IMG/VR virus record: IMGVR_UViG_3300028418_000005 | Coordinates: 1-59,165 of that record | Source of the DNA: a virus | DNA: 59,165 nt | Strand: one strand, 5' to 3' | Part shown: positions 33,969 to 46,600 of the stretch, in pieces | How the letters are laid out: the number at the start of each line of letters is the position of its first letter | Numbering within the stretch: the first letter of the stretch is position 1 | Translations under genes and position numbers: made by a program | The notes under the pieces: model-generated | What the model was told of the DNA's origin: nothing | The model's database searches: none | What the model saw: the letters and a program-made list of their open reading frames with translations, nothing else

Positions 33969-34370
33969 ATGAAATTAAATACAAGACAATTACAACAAAA
34001 AGATTTAGATACAATAAGAAAATGGTGGGAAGCTTGGCCTGATTGGGTTGATCCTGGTGAAGGGTTTTTACCTAAAACAGGTTTAGTTGTAACATCAAAT
34101 GACAAGTTAATAATGGCTTCTTTTGTTTATTTAACCAATGCAGATGTAGCTTTATATGAATGGATTATATCAGACCCAGATTATAGAGAGGACGATAGAC
34201 AAGAAGCTGTAGAGTTAATGACTAATGAAGCTGAGAAAATGGTTAAAAGCTTAGGATATAAGTTTTTATTTTCTATTTGCAGACATAAGAAACTCGGAGA
34301 AACGTATAAAAAATTAGGATGGCACAAAGATGAAGAGCCATCGTTTGAATTTGTAAAACTTATAAAATAA
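33969..34370 (+). CDS. GNAT-family acetyltransferase-like protein, 133 aa
   Basis: The sequence follows a small GNAT fold: an N-terminal strand-helix (NTRQLQQKDLDTIRKWWEAW), central strands (LIMASFVYLTNADVALYEWI), an acidic linker, the helix EAVELMTNEAEKMVKSLGYK, and the typical end IC..LGETYKKLGWHKDE. The Q/R-x-x-G-x-G/A acetyl-CoA loop is not clear, so activity is uncertain. It lies between tail and ejection genes. Small GNAT-like proteins in such positions are recurrent in marine phages to my knowledge, substrate unknown; it may modify virion or host proteins. Confidence 0.65.
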   Translation: MKLNTRQLQQKDLDTIRKWWEAWPDWVDPGEGFLPKTGLVVTSNDKLIMASFVYLTNADVALYEWIISDPDYREDDRQEAVELMTNEAEKMVKSLGYKFLFSICRHKKLGETYKKLGWHKDEEPSFEFVKLIK

Positions 34371-34376
34371 ATAAAT

Positions 34377-35096
34377 ATGGCATTAGTAACAGCAGCCGTA
34401 GTTGGAACAGTAGTAGGAGCGGGTATGGGTATAGCATCCGCTGTAAAAGCTGGTAACGATCAACGTGAGGCAGAGAAAAAACTAAGAGAGCAAGAAGCAA
34501 TGATAAAAACTCTTGAAGACTCTAGACAAGATGTAATAAACCCTATGGCTGGGTTGACCAATGAAGCTGAGAAAGTAGGTGTTGCTACACAAGCTGCTAA
34601 GTTTCAAGCTGAAGAAGCAGATCAAGCTTTAGCAAACACTTTAGACACTATCTTACAAACTGGTGGTGGTGCTGCTGGCGCTACAGCGTTAGCTCAAATG
34701 GCTCTTAAGTCTAAACAAGGTATATCAGCTGATATTCAAAAACAAGAAAGACAAAACGCTGTAAACGTAGCTAACTCACAACAAGTGATAAATCAACAAA
34801 TAGCTGAAGGTGAAAAGTTTGCTTGGCAATATCAAGAAACTAGAGAATTACAAAAACTTAATAGAGCACAAAATTTAGCAGATAAATTTGAAGCTCAAGG
34901 TTTTGCTGCTGAACAAGCTAAATGGGCAGCTTACGGTAATATTGCTAGTAGTATAACTGGTGGAGCGGGTAACATTGCTGGTGCTGTTAATACAAATCAA
35001 TTGCAAGGTCAGTATGATCAATATTTGGCTCAAGCAAACGCGGGTCAAAATGTGTCACCACCAGTAGCAGTTGGTCAAGGTTCAATAGGAGGTTAA
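34377..35096 (+). CDS. Internal virion (ejection) protein, T7 gp14-like, 239 aa
   Basis: The N-terminus is a hydrophobic Gly/Ala-rich segment (ALVTAAVVGTVVGAGMGIAS) able to enter membranes. A long Gln/Ala/Glu-rich helical body (residues 27-190) and a second Gly/Ala segment (SITGGAGNIAGAVN) follow. This layout and its place ahead of two larger internal proteins match T7 gp14, which is ejected and forms a channel in the outer membrane. No enzyme motif is visible. Confidence 0.7.
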   Translation: MALVTAAVVGTVVGAGMGIASAVKAGNDQREAEKKLREQEAMIKTLEDSRQDVINPMAGLTNEAEKVGVATQAAKFQAEEADQALANTLDTILQTGGGAAGATALAQMALKSKQGISADIQKQERQNAVNVANSQQVINQQIAEGEKFAWQYQETRELQKLNRAQNLADKFEAQGFAAEQAKWAAYGNIASSITGGAGNIAGAVNTNQLQGQYDQYLAQANAGQNVSPPVAVGQGSIGG

Positions 35097-35109
35097 AAAA
35101 AATAAAATT

Positions 35110-37626
35110 ATGGGCTACGAAAATCCAAGAATACAGATAAACCAAACCAACGCTGAGATTAATAAGCAGGTAAGAAGATTTAACGAAGACTTTAATGAAG
35201 AGTTCGATGCTATCAATGCTCAACAAGCTGCTAACATAGAAGCTAATATGGAAATATTGGAAGAACAGCAGAAGAAAAGAGCTATGGGTGACGAAATGTG
35301 GTATCAGCAAGTAGAGAAATACAAGCCAAAAGGTGACTACGCTAAAGATACTAAAGCTTTTTTACATAATATGCATAATAAGTATTATGAACTTTTAGGT
35401 TGTGAAACTAGTGAATGTAGAGAAGAGTTAGAAAACTTAAAAAATGTGCCTAGACAACTATCTGAAGTTGGTGGAGCTTGGACAAGTATGAATGAAAAAT
35501 ACAATGAAGCTGGCGGTAAAAAACTATTTGCACCTGGGTCATTAAATGCTAGAACACCAAACTATATCATGCAGGTAATGGAAAACGGTGGTACAACTAA
35601 AAAAGTTTATAACGAAAAAACTGGTCATGTAGAGTTTGAAGTTTACGACGCTAAAGGTGGTCGTGTAATGGAATTAGACAAAGATGGTAAAAAAACAAGT
35701 AACCCATTAATGGTGGATGCTGTTGATTTCACTAAAGGTGCTTTAAGTGGTAATGTAACTGTAAACACCTATGGTGATCCTGCGGGATTAAGAAGAGAGT
35801 TTCAGGCTGGTATAGCTAAAGACATGGATTATAATGATTATGTTCAAAAAATTACTGATAACACTGATCAATACAATAAAAAAGGTTATCAAGACTACAC
35901 AGAGGCTAATAGTTTATATAAGCAAAACCTAGAAGGATCAAATGCTGGGGCTTTAATGGATGATAAAAAACTAATGACTGATAACTATCCCGTTATAATA
36001 AATGGTTTATTTGAGCAAGCTAAAGGTGGAGATCAAGCTGCTTTAGCTTCTTTAGAGAAATTAGATCAACAAACAGGAGGTAAGATATTAGGTGGTGATG
36101 GCTTAGGTGGTACTAATGATTTAGATTTATCAAGTGGTTTAGCTGTTCAGTCAGCTATAGGTATGTGGGATAACTCTGATATTCAAAGAGAAGCTGCTGA
36201 TGCTTATTTCAAGCATTATGATGAATCTTCAAACTTGTTAAAACCAGATAGAATAGACAAAACAAATGTTAAGAGTTCAATAACTAATGCCGAGAGAAGA
36301 GCTCAAGCAAATTTCAATAAAACTCAAACAAAAGATATAGCTAATCTTAAAGCTGCAAATAATGAAAAAGAGTTTGTTACTAATTTTGATAACATGTTTG
36401 CTAATGCTAAATCATCCGACGATATTTACAAAATATTACAAAATGATCTTGGAAATTTCGCAATGAAGAATAGTAACGCTGGTAGTGGTAGTATTCTTGA
36501 GTTTACAGGTGATGAACCAAAAGATCGACAATTTGACATAGATGATAATGGGGATGGTACTTTTTCTATAAAATTAAATAAAATTTCTAAAGATCCTAAA
36601 ACAAATGAAGTTACTACAGGAGATGCAGTAAGAATTTATAATACTGGAAATGCTAATGATATGAGCTCTCTTAGAAGAGACTTTGGTATAAACAATAAAA
36701 CTTACAAATTACAAGGTGAAGCTCCTAGTGAGCAAGAAGAACAAGCTACTTCCGCTACCCAACAAAACAATCCACTAAATGCTGCTAGTTTTAATAAAAA
36801 TAATCAACCTAAACCTAAACCAGAGGCTAAAAGTGACTTTATTCCAGATCCAAATGTAAACTACGAAAGTTTACCAATGATGGATAAAAGAAGAGTAGAA
36901 TATGAAAATTGGAAACAATCACAAGTTCCTGAAGAGCTGCAAGATCCTGTTTCTAAAGTTAAACCTGCTCCTGAAGTTAAACCTGCTCCTGAAGTAAAAC
37001 CTGAACAAGTAAAAAGTAAGGCACCACAAACAAGTAGGGATTTAAAAGCTGAAAATAAAAAGCAAGAAGATTTAATGAGAAACTCTGAGGTTACTTACGG
37101 TGGTAAATCAGGTGATGACACTATTGGTTTAACAGATTATGAAGATTATGATTTTAAATATTACTTAAATAGTGAAAAACAAGTACAAGAAGGAGTTGAT
37201 AGAAATGGTGAAATGGCTACATATTGGGGAGGTGATCAACCTAAGAAAGGTTTGAAAAAAGATTTAGGTGAAAAAGTTTATGATGGATTATCTGATGGAC
37301 AACAAGCTATGATGCGAATGCAGCATGTTAATATAGGCTGGGATCCTAGAGTTACTATGCTACTAGCATCTGGAGCAATCAAGCCTAGTGAAAGAGGAGA
37401 ATATCTTAGAAACTACAAGAAAACAACTACTAAATATAATGATAATAAAGCTAAGTTTAAAAATATAGATGATCAAGCAATGTTTGATCAATGGGTAGAT
37501 TTATATGCAAATAGTGAACCAAATACAAAAGGATTACAAAAGCAATATAAAAGAAGAGTAGAAGATATGGCTAAAAGTTATGGATTTAAGTTAACAAAAG
37601 AACAGCTTGATTTGTTTAAAGTATAA
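35110..37626 (+). CDS. Internal virion (ejection) protein, T7 gp15-like by position, 838 aa
   Basis: A long, hydrophilic, mostly helical protein with Gln-, Asn- and Lys-rich coils at the N-terminus (AQQAANIEANMEILEEQQKK). It has a central mixed domain and a disordered Pro-rich linker at about residues 610-650 with tandem KPAPEV repeats. The final 190-residue domain contains aromatic and charged blocks. It sits between the gp14-like gene and the giant protein, as gp15 sits between gp14 and gp16 in T7. Direct similarity was not tested, so the role is inferred from order and size. Confidence 0.55.
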   Translation: MGYENPRIQINQTNAEINKQVRRFNEDFNEEFDAINAQQAANIEANMEILEEQQKKRAMGDEMWYQQVEKYKPKGDYAKDTKAFLHNMHNKYYELLGCETSECREELENLKNVPRQLSEVGGAWTSMNEKYNEAGGKKLFAPGSLNARTPNYIMQVMENGGTTKKVYNEKTGHVEFEVYDAKGGRVMELDKDGKKTSNPLMVDAVDFTKGALSGNVTVNTYGDPAGLRREFQAGIAKDMDYNDYVQKITDNTDQYNKKGYQDYTEANSLYKQNLEGSNAGALMDDKKLMTDNYPVIINGLFEQAKGGDQAALASLEKLDQQTGGKILGGDGLGGTNDLDLSSGLAVQSAIGMWDNSDIQREAADAYFKHYDESSNLLKPDRIDKTNVKSSITNAERRAQANFNKTQTKDIANLKAANNEKEFVTNFDNMFANAKSSDDIYKILQNDLGNFAMKNSNAGSGSILEFTGDEPKDRQFDIDDNGDGTFSIKLNKISKDPKTNEVTTGDAVRIYNTGNANDMSSLRRDFGINNKTYKLQGEAPSEQEEQATSATQQNNPLNAASFNKNNQPKPKPEAKSDFIPDPNVNYESLPMMDKRRVEYENWKQSQVPEELQDPVSKVKPAPEVKPAPEVKPEQVKSKAPQTSRDLKAENKKQEDLMRNSEVTYGGKSGDDTIGLTDYEDYDFKYYLNSEKQVQEGVDRNGEMATYWGGDQPKKGLKKDLGEKVYDGLSDGQQAMMRMQHVNIGWDPRVTMLLASGAIKPSERGEYLRNYKKTTTKYNDNKAKFKNIDDQAMFDQWVDLYANSEPNTKGLQKQYKRRVEDMAKSYGFKLTKEQLDLFKV

Positions 37627-37632
37627 AATAAT

Positions 37633-40600
37633 ATGAACGAAGAGTATTTAGAGTTATTATTTTCCGCCTACGGAAACGAAGTAGGTGACGACTACGACGC
37701 ATTTAAAACTGCTATGAGTAATGAAGACTACTCAAGAATGCTATTTGAAACTCACTCTGAAGAATTAGGTGATGATTATGCGGAGTTTAATAAAGCTGTA
37801 GGTATAAATATTGAACCTTATGTTGAACCAGAGGAAGAAGTTTCTATGTCTGGAGAGTATGGGGTAAAAGAGCAAGATGTATTTGGCAGTTCTGAGCCAA
37901 TAAAACCAGTTATTAGTAAAGATATATCTTACGATGACTTTAATATGAAAGGACAAAATTCAGCTTTTGATAATGCTGAAGAGGATTTAGAAGATAAACT
38001 TTCTGCATTATATCCTAATTTAACCTTTGATACTCCTATAATGAACGGTGGTGTGTCTAGTGACATGCTAGATGTAACTAACGAAGACGGGGAAGTTTTT
38101 AGTTGGAAAATGAACACTGATTACAACGCTGGTAAAAGAGACTCAGATGGTGAGTATACAGTTGTAGATCCAGAAGATAGAGAGCAAGAAAGTAGAGATA
38201 ACTATATAAATTTTTTAGAGTTTGCCAATAAGTCTAAATATAAAGATGGTAAGTATAAAAATCCTAATGATATAAGAACTTTAGGCCCAGATTATATGGT
38301 TAAAAACGACCAAGGTCAAGATATAGAGATGCAAGTTACCCCTGGTTTGACTCAAAAAGCAATATCTATAATGAAATCAAACCCAGATGTAACATCATTA
38401 GATGAAGCTATAGATATAGCTGTTGACACTGAGTTTGGACAAATGAATATAGCTTGGCAAGGGTCTGTTCAAAATAAAAAAGCTAAAGAAAACTTTGAGT
38501 TTAAAAACAAAGTTAAATCATTAGCTTCTGATAATAATTTTAATCCTAACATAAGTGGTAGCGCAACTGGACTAGAAGCTAGTTCTGAATTAAATAATAC
38601 TATTGAAGTATTAGAAGAATTAGGTATGCCTAAAGAAGTTGTTGCTTCTGCTAGAGCTGATGCTGAGAATAATATAGGTTTTTTAGATTACCTAGCTAGT
38701 GGAGGATCTTCTAACCCTATGTCTTTTAACGCTGGAGACCCTACATTTACTAGACCTGCTTCTGTAGCTGCTAGAGGAGTTGTTAATTCAAACCAAGAAA
38801 TAAGAAACAACGTTAGAGCCTGGTTAGATGGTTCACAAACATGGGGAGAAAACACTAATGGACCGCTCGTTTTAAAAGCTTATAATGAGTTTGTTGATCA
38901 AAAAAGCAAAGAAGAAGCAGATAACAATATCAAACAAAAAGTAATTGAAGATGGTATAAACCAGGAACAGGTAATAAAAAGACAAGAACAATTATTAAAT
39001 GCCGAAGGTAATACGTTAAGTAAAGAGCAAGCTCTAGTACAAGCAGAGAAAGATGTAATAGCTTTAACTGTTCAAGATATTAAAACAAAAAAAGCTAAAG
39101 AAGATGGTGATAGAGTTTTAAAAGCTGAACTACCTTATTATGAGGGTAAGAGTAAAAGCAAAATAGAAGCATTACAATCTGAATTAGCTGAAATAAACAA
39201 ATTAGAAGAAGGGCAAGAAAAAGCAATAAAATATAAAGAATATTTAAATAAAGTTAGAGATTTCTTAGATGATGATGAGGTTAATTTATTAAAGCAGGGT
39301 GATAAGTTTGTAAGAAAAGACAGACAAGAACAAGCAGATAATTTAAATTCAATTGTTAAAAGTGGTGTTAAAGATTTACTTTTAGAAGCTCCGGACAAGC
39401 TAGATGAAAAGTTGTTAGATACAGACACTGAATTGTTAAACCTAGCTAAAGAAATAAAAAGAAAAGGTTTAAGTGAGACTTTAAATGAGGGCAGTGCTTT
39501 ACAACTAGTAGGAGCTTTAGGTCAAGAGCTTGTAGGAGCTGAAGGTAGTGCCTTTGAAGATTTTAGAAAAATAGAAAAATGGGTTGAAACTGGTGAAATG
39601 CCGGATTTATTAACACCATTGCCGGTATCAACTACAGATAGTTATTTAACTAGCCCTTATGGTGATGCTAGTGGTTCAGATCCTTTGGTAAAAAAATATA
39701 ATGATTTACTTCAATATAGATCTACATTACTTTTAGCTCAAAGTTTAAACGCGGATCCAACTTCTTTTGGTAAAACAGAAAGTGGTGTTGGTAGGTTTTT
39801 AGAAGGCGTAGTAGAAGCTACTCCTGAAGCAGTAGGCATGAATAGTGGTTTAACTAATGATAAACAGCGTGAATTAGGTTTTGACATCTTAGAAGACGTC
39901 TATGGTATTAAAAAGACGGATAAAGACAAGGCTAATCTATATCAAGTAGAGCACGATCTTTGGAAAAGTTCTGGTAAAATGATACCTGGCTTAATGAGAA
40001 TGGGAGCTGAGATATACTTAACAACTGTAGCAACTGGTGGCATGGGATTTGGTCCTGCTGTTTTAAGATCTGCTACATTTAGAACTCTACTAAGAGGTGG
40101 AGTATCAAGAGGTATGGCTGATAAAATTGCTGCTTACGGAACTGCTGTTATGACAGAATATGTAGGTTTACAAGGTAGTAATGCAATGGAAAGAAGTTTA
40201 GATTTTGGACCAGGTATAGAAAATCCAGGATTGTTTGCTCTAACAGCTAGTGCTATAAGATTAACAGGTGCACAAGCTTCTAGCAAGTTTAATGATGCCA
40301 TTATAGATACTTACAGAACAGGTTCTAATGCACAGAGAAATGCTTTAGAATATTTTTATGCTTTTCCTACTACGGCGTCTACAGAAGCTGGAGCTTTAAA
40401 ATATACTAATAGTTTAGTTGATAGATCAGTCAAGTCTTTAAGTAGAACTACAATGGCTGCTGGTGGTAAGATAACAGGAGCTGCTGGTGGTGCTTTAACC
40501 ATAAGCACAGCTGATAATGTTGGTGCAGTATTAGCAGGTGATAAAACTGTTGCTCAAGCCTTGAACGATGTTACCAATCCTGATCATTTAATGGAGTTAG

Positions 40601-43600
40601 GCGGAGCTTTATTGTTTTTAGGTATGTCTAGACCAGACAAGTATAGTAAACAGACTATAGAAAGATTTAGAACAGAGGTAGATTTAATAAGAGGGAACAA
40701 TCCACAGTGGAATAAACTTAGAAGATCTCTAGGTATGAAAACTGTTTCTGATAAAAGCGAAGAGTACGAACAAGGTGAAGAAGCTTTTTCTGAAAGAGTT
40801 GATTCAGCTTTAGAACTTAAAAAAGAGGAAATAAATAATAGTAACAAATCTGATGCTCAGAAAAATCAAGAAATATCTGCATTAGAATTTAACGCTAATA
40901 GATTAAAATTAAAAATACCTTTAGATGTTTTAGCTAAAGATTTGGCAAACCCAGCAGTCATGGGTAGCTATAAAGAATTAGAGCAAGCTGCTTATGCTAT
41001 ATCTACAGGAGGTTTTAATGCTAAGAACTTGTCTGTTATAGAAGCTGCATCTTTTACTAGTGACGGAACGTCTGGTGTTAAAATGTTAGAGTTTTATGGA
41101 TTAGATGCTGCTCAAGCCCAACAAGTTGTAGATTTTAGTTACTCAATGAGAGATGTAGCTAAAAGACATTTTCAAGGAGATTTAACTAATGCTAATTTTC
41201 AAAAATACATAGACGAATCTATAACAGAAAGTAGATTAGAATCTTCTAAGGAAAAAATAAAGAAAAATTATGAAGCTAAACGCATAGATAAAGCTGATTA
41301 TGAATCTCAAACAGAAGAAATAGATGCTCAACTAGATATTAACTTGAAATCTAAAAAGCGATTACTTGAAGCTGCTAAAGTAGAAAGAGCAGGCAAAGAG
41401 TTAGAAAAAATTGAAGAATACAAGAAAGCTGGTTTTGAAATTAAAGAAATGAACGATGCTGAAATGAAGAAATTCATGGAAGATAATGGTGGTAATTTTA
41501 GTTCAACTGGTTTTGGTTATCAAGGTGTTGTTAATGGTAAGTCTATAGCTTTAATTAACACGGATGCTACTGCTAGAGAAAATGTTGGTGGAACAGAGGT
41601 ACATGAAATATGGCATCATCCATTTGAAAGAAGACTAGGTGACGAAGCTATGGCTAAGAAAATAGAGTCTTTAATGAAAGATGAAAATCTAACAGAAGAG
41701 CAAGCATCAGCCAAAGTGGACAGCGAAGCTAGGGAATACTTAGATGGTTTTCAAAATGCTTTAGAAAACAGAGGTATATTAGACTTAGTTGACAAAGAAG
41801 TATTTTCAAGACCAGGAATACTAAAAGAGCTTGTAGAAATAGACAAAGACGGTAACGTAAGCCTTAAAGATATGTCTAATGTTTCTATACGTGAAATGAA
41901 AGAGTTTGTTAATGAGTTTATACAGTTAAATGAAAATGGTGCTTTTAATAATTTAAAATCTGAAGGACAAAGAAAAGCTGCTGAAAAACAAAACACTAAA
42001 GATCTTACAGAAAAAGAGTACAACGACGCGTTAAATGATCCTATTAAATTTGTAGACTTTGTCTTGAGTGGTAAGTATAATAGTAAAAATATTAATGATT
42101 TTTTAAAGCGTGAAGCAGATGCTTTAGGTATGGAAACTGAAACAACGGGTTTACAAGCATCGGAAAAAATAATATCTAAAGGTAGTAAAGACGCTTCTGA
42201 AGTAAACAAAAAAATTGAAACTAAAATTATTGATCAAGGTAGTGGTGGTGTAAGAGTTAGGGATATAAAAGATTCTAAGTTTAAAAAACAAATTACAGAT
42301 GAATTAACTAAAGCTAATAACACCATGATAGAGGTTAGAGCTAGAAGAGCAGCTAATAATCCTAGAATACAAGCTTTAGAACCTTCTAAAAGAGTTTCTG
42401 AAAAAGAATTTCAATCTGCTTTTAATGCTGAGTTTGTTGAAGCTTTAGGTCAGTACAAGCCAGTTGTTGATGGTAAAAGAATACCATTTGGAGCATATAT
42501 GAATCAACGTTTGACTCAACGATTTAAACAAGCTTTAGACAAAGCTAAGCAAGGTCAATTTGAAGGTCCTGAAGTTAGATTAGAACAACCCACGAAAGAA
42601 GGTGAAAGAGGTTTTGATACTGAATCAAAAGATCTTAACCCTGAAGAAGCTATGATAGCTAAAGAGTCAGGTAAAACTGAAACTACTAAAGAAACTAAAA
42701 CAATAAATCCATTAGAAGCTCCAAATGTAAAACCTAAAGCAAAAGAAATTGAAGATGCTATAGACTTTACAGAGGCAGATGCTGTAGGTATGCGTACAGG
42801 TGGTTTTAAAGGAGTAGGTGAAACTTACGGAGGTAAAGCTGCTTCAATAGCTTTTGGAGTTCCTGAAGCTAAAATAATGGATCCAAAGAAAAATCTTACT
42901 TATGCTAAGAAGATTAAAGATGGTATTCCAGAACCATCTGAAGCTGGTAATATTCAACAAGCTTTTACTAATAAAAGTAAAGTAGAAACATTTATTAAAA
43001 ACCTACCTGAGACAAATGTTAGTGACATGCAGACTAATATTGGTTTAGAAAAACTAAATGTATCAAGAGATGTATATGGTTATGGAACTGGTATTAATAA
43101 TAGAGTATTAAAAACTTTTTATAATAAAACTGGTAAAAGATCTAAAGGTTTGACTAGTCAACCTGCTATATGGGAATTAAAACCAGAGTTTAAAGGTAAA
43201 ATATCTAATGAGACTATAGCTAAAGTACAAAAAGAATTAGGTATTACAGAAGCTGGTCAATTAAATAAGTATGATAGAAACATTGGTCAATTACTTAAAG
43301 GAGTTGCTAAGCTAGAAGGTTATCAAATAGCTAATACAGTTGTAAGAAAAAAGATAGAGGGTATGGATATTAAGTCCGCAACCCCTACAAAACAATTATT
43401 AGCAGATTTAAAGGCTGGAGCAAATAGATTTCAGGCGTCAGCAAAAAAGAAAAGCATTCAAGAAAAAAGTGATGAAAGACTAGATAAAAAAGCTCCAGGC
43501 ACAAAATCAATTCAAAGTCAAATTGGTCAAAAAACAGTTGTTCAAAGAGTTACTAAAGCTATGCTTGGGGACGTGGCTGATGCAGGAGGAAACTTTTTCC

Positions 43601-46600
43601 TTAAACAAGGAGGTTTCATGGGTTCGTCAGTGTGGAACAATTCTGGTGCATTGTTTGAAGCTGCTTTAAGAAAAGGTTTTCCTTTTGTAGGAAATTATTT
43701 AAATAAAATAGAGTCGCTCACTAAAGACTTCATTGTTAAAGAAGAAATGACAGAAGCTAAAGCTAGAAAAAAAGCTGAAGAGGTAATGTCTTTAACTAAA
43801 GAAGCTTTAGATTTAGGTTTAACTTTAGAAACTTCTTCATTGCAGAAAGCGATGAAAGAACAAATAAAAAGTAATCCAGAAAAATACAACAAGTATAGTG
43901 ACAAACAATTAAAGCAATTAGATAAAGCTATTAATGCTCAAGACTATAAAAAGTTAGAGAAAAACTTAACAGAATTATCTGATATAAAAGCAGGTAAAGA
44001 CTTGTTAATAGATATGTTTAAAGAAATATATGATAAAGATTCTAAAAACTTAGATGTATTATCTTACATGATGTATCATGCTAATTCTAACTCACATCCT
44101 ATGAGAAACTTTGCTACTGTATTAGGCAAGGAGTTAGGTTTAAAAGGTAGAGGACATGAAGAACACACTCTTCCTTTTGGTGAATTTAGTCAACTAATGT
44201 TAGATGCTATAACAGGGAAAAATGTAGATCTACCTGGTTTTAAAAAATGGATTAATGAAAATTACTTTCAAGAAGTAACTAGTAAAGGAGATCCTAATAA
44301 TGGAATATTTAAAACTAAAGAAATATTAGATCACCCTAGAAGATCAACTGATAAATTAGGCAATGATCTAGAATCTTGGGACTCCGCTAATCAACTTCAT
44401 CCCGAACTTAAAATACAACTTGCTGAAGCATTAGCTGGTAAAAGAAAATTTAAAGATGTAATATCGGCAGATATAAGAAAATATAATGAGTATTCGTCAG
44501 AAAGAGGTTATGTAAATCCTAATAAAATGAATAGACTAGGTGTTACTGACGCTAAAAGATACAACGTTGAGGTTCCTAAAAAGTTACAAAACAATTCTAA
44601 CATAATAGAAATACAAAATCATTTAATACACCAGCAGCTTATAGGCAAGATGAGTGCTAAAGAAGCTAGAGAAATGATGGATTTAGCTATTAAAGATGCA
44701 CCTGCTAGGTTAAAAGCTACAAGAGCTGATTATAAAATGTTAAAACAATCTCCTGTACTTAACTTAAGTGAAAAAATGTCTACTAATGATTTGGTTAGAA
44801 AAGCTAGAATTATAGACAAGGCACTGGCTAATGCTAGAAAAACGAACAAAAAACCTAAAAAAATTAGAGTATTTGATTTTGATGATACTGTTGGTGTTAG
44901 CAAAAATAAAGTATTTGCATTAAGAGAAGGTGTAAAAAAAGTATTAAATGCGGAGGAGTTTGCTAAAGAAGGTTTAGATCTTATAGATGAGGGTTGGGAA
45001 ATGGACTTTTCTGATTTCAATAAAGTAACTGAAGGTGGTAAAGGTCCATTATTTGACTTGATGAAGACAATGAAAGAAGCTAAAGGTGAAAGAGATATGT
45101 TCATACTAACTGCTAGAGCTCCTGAAGCTGCACCTGCAATACACATGTTTTTAAAGGAAATGGGTATTGATATACCTATAGAAAACGTTGTTGGACTAGG
45201 TAAATCTACAGGCGAAGCTAAAGCTAATTGGCTAGTTGGTAAAGCTGCAGAAGGATATAATGATTTTTATTTTGCTGACGATGCACCTCAAAATGTTAAA
45301 GCAGTTCGTGACGCTTTAGAAGTTCTTGATATTAAATCTCAAGTTCAACAAGCTAGAATGAATGCTAGTGAAAAGCTAAGTGAGGACTTTAATAAAATAC
45401 TAGAAGAAAAAACAGGTATAGGTGCGGAGAAAGTGTTTTCTGATATTAAAGCTGAAATAAGAGGTAATAAAGCTAGAAAGCAAAAATTCTTTATACCACC
45501 ATCTGCCGAGGATTTCTTAGGTTTATTATACGCTACATTACCAAAAGGTAAAAAAGGTGAAGCTGCATTAGACTTTTATCAAAAGAATTTATTTGATCCT
45601 TACACTAGAGCTACAGATAATTTATCAAGAGATAGAGTGAATTTAATGGATGATTTTAAAGCTCTTAAAAAAGAATTAGATGTTCCAGCAGATCTTAGAA
45701 AAGAAACTAAATCAGGTTTTACTAATGAACAAGCTGTAAGAGTTTATATGTGGGGAAAAGAAGGTAAGGATGTTCCTGGATTATCTAAGTCTGATTTTAA
45801 AGAACTAAATGACATTATTGAAGGTGATGCTAAATTAAAATCTTTTGCTGATCAAATATTTGAAATAACAAAAGGAGATGGATACAATACCCCGGGTAAG
45901 GACTGGGCTGTAGGTACTATAACAACAGATCTTATAGAGGTTCTTAACAAAACTAAAAGAGCTAAGTATCTAGAACCTTGGAAACAGAATGCTGACATTA
46001 TATTTAGTAAGGAGAACTTAAATAAGCTTGAGGCAGCTTATGGCAAAAAATATAGAGAAGCTATGGAAAACACGCTTTCTCGTATGAAATCTGGTAGTAA
46101 TAGAACATCAGGTGGTAATAGATTAAGTAATCAAGTTTTGGATTATATAAATAACTCAACTGGTGTCACCATGTTCCTTAACACTAGATCTGCGCTACTA
46201 CAAACAATATCAGCTGCCAACTTTGTAAACTGGAGTTTTAATAATCCGCTAATGGCTGGTAAAGCTTTTGCTAATCAACCTCAATACTGGAAAGACTTTG
46301 TTAAGCTAATGAACTCTGATTATTTAAAAGACAGGCGTAATGGTCTTAAACTTAATATAAATGAATCTGAAATAGCTGATGCTGCTAAAACGTCAAAGAA
46401 TAAAGCTAAAGCTGCTTTAAATTATATATTAGAAAAAGGTTACTTACCTACTAAATATGCAGATAGTTTTGCTATAGCATCTGGTGGAGCTATGTTTTAT
46501 AGAAATAGAATAAATGATCTTGTTAAAAAAGGTTTTACTATTAGTGAAGCAGAAACTCAAGCAATGAAAGAGTTTAGACAAGTGTCAGAAAAATCTCAAC

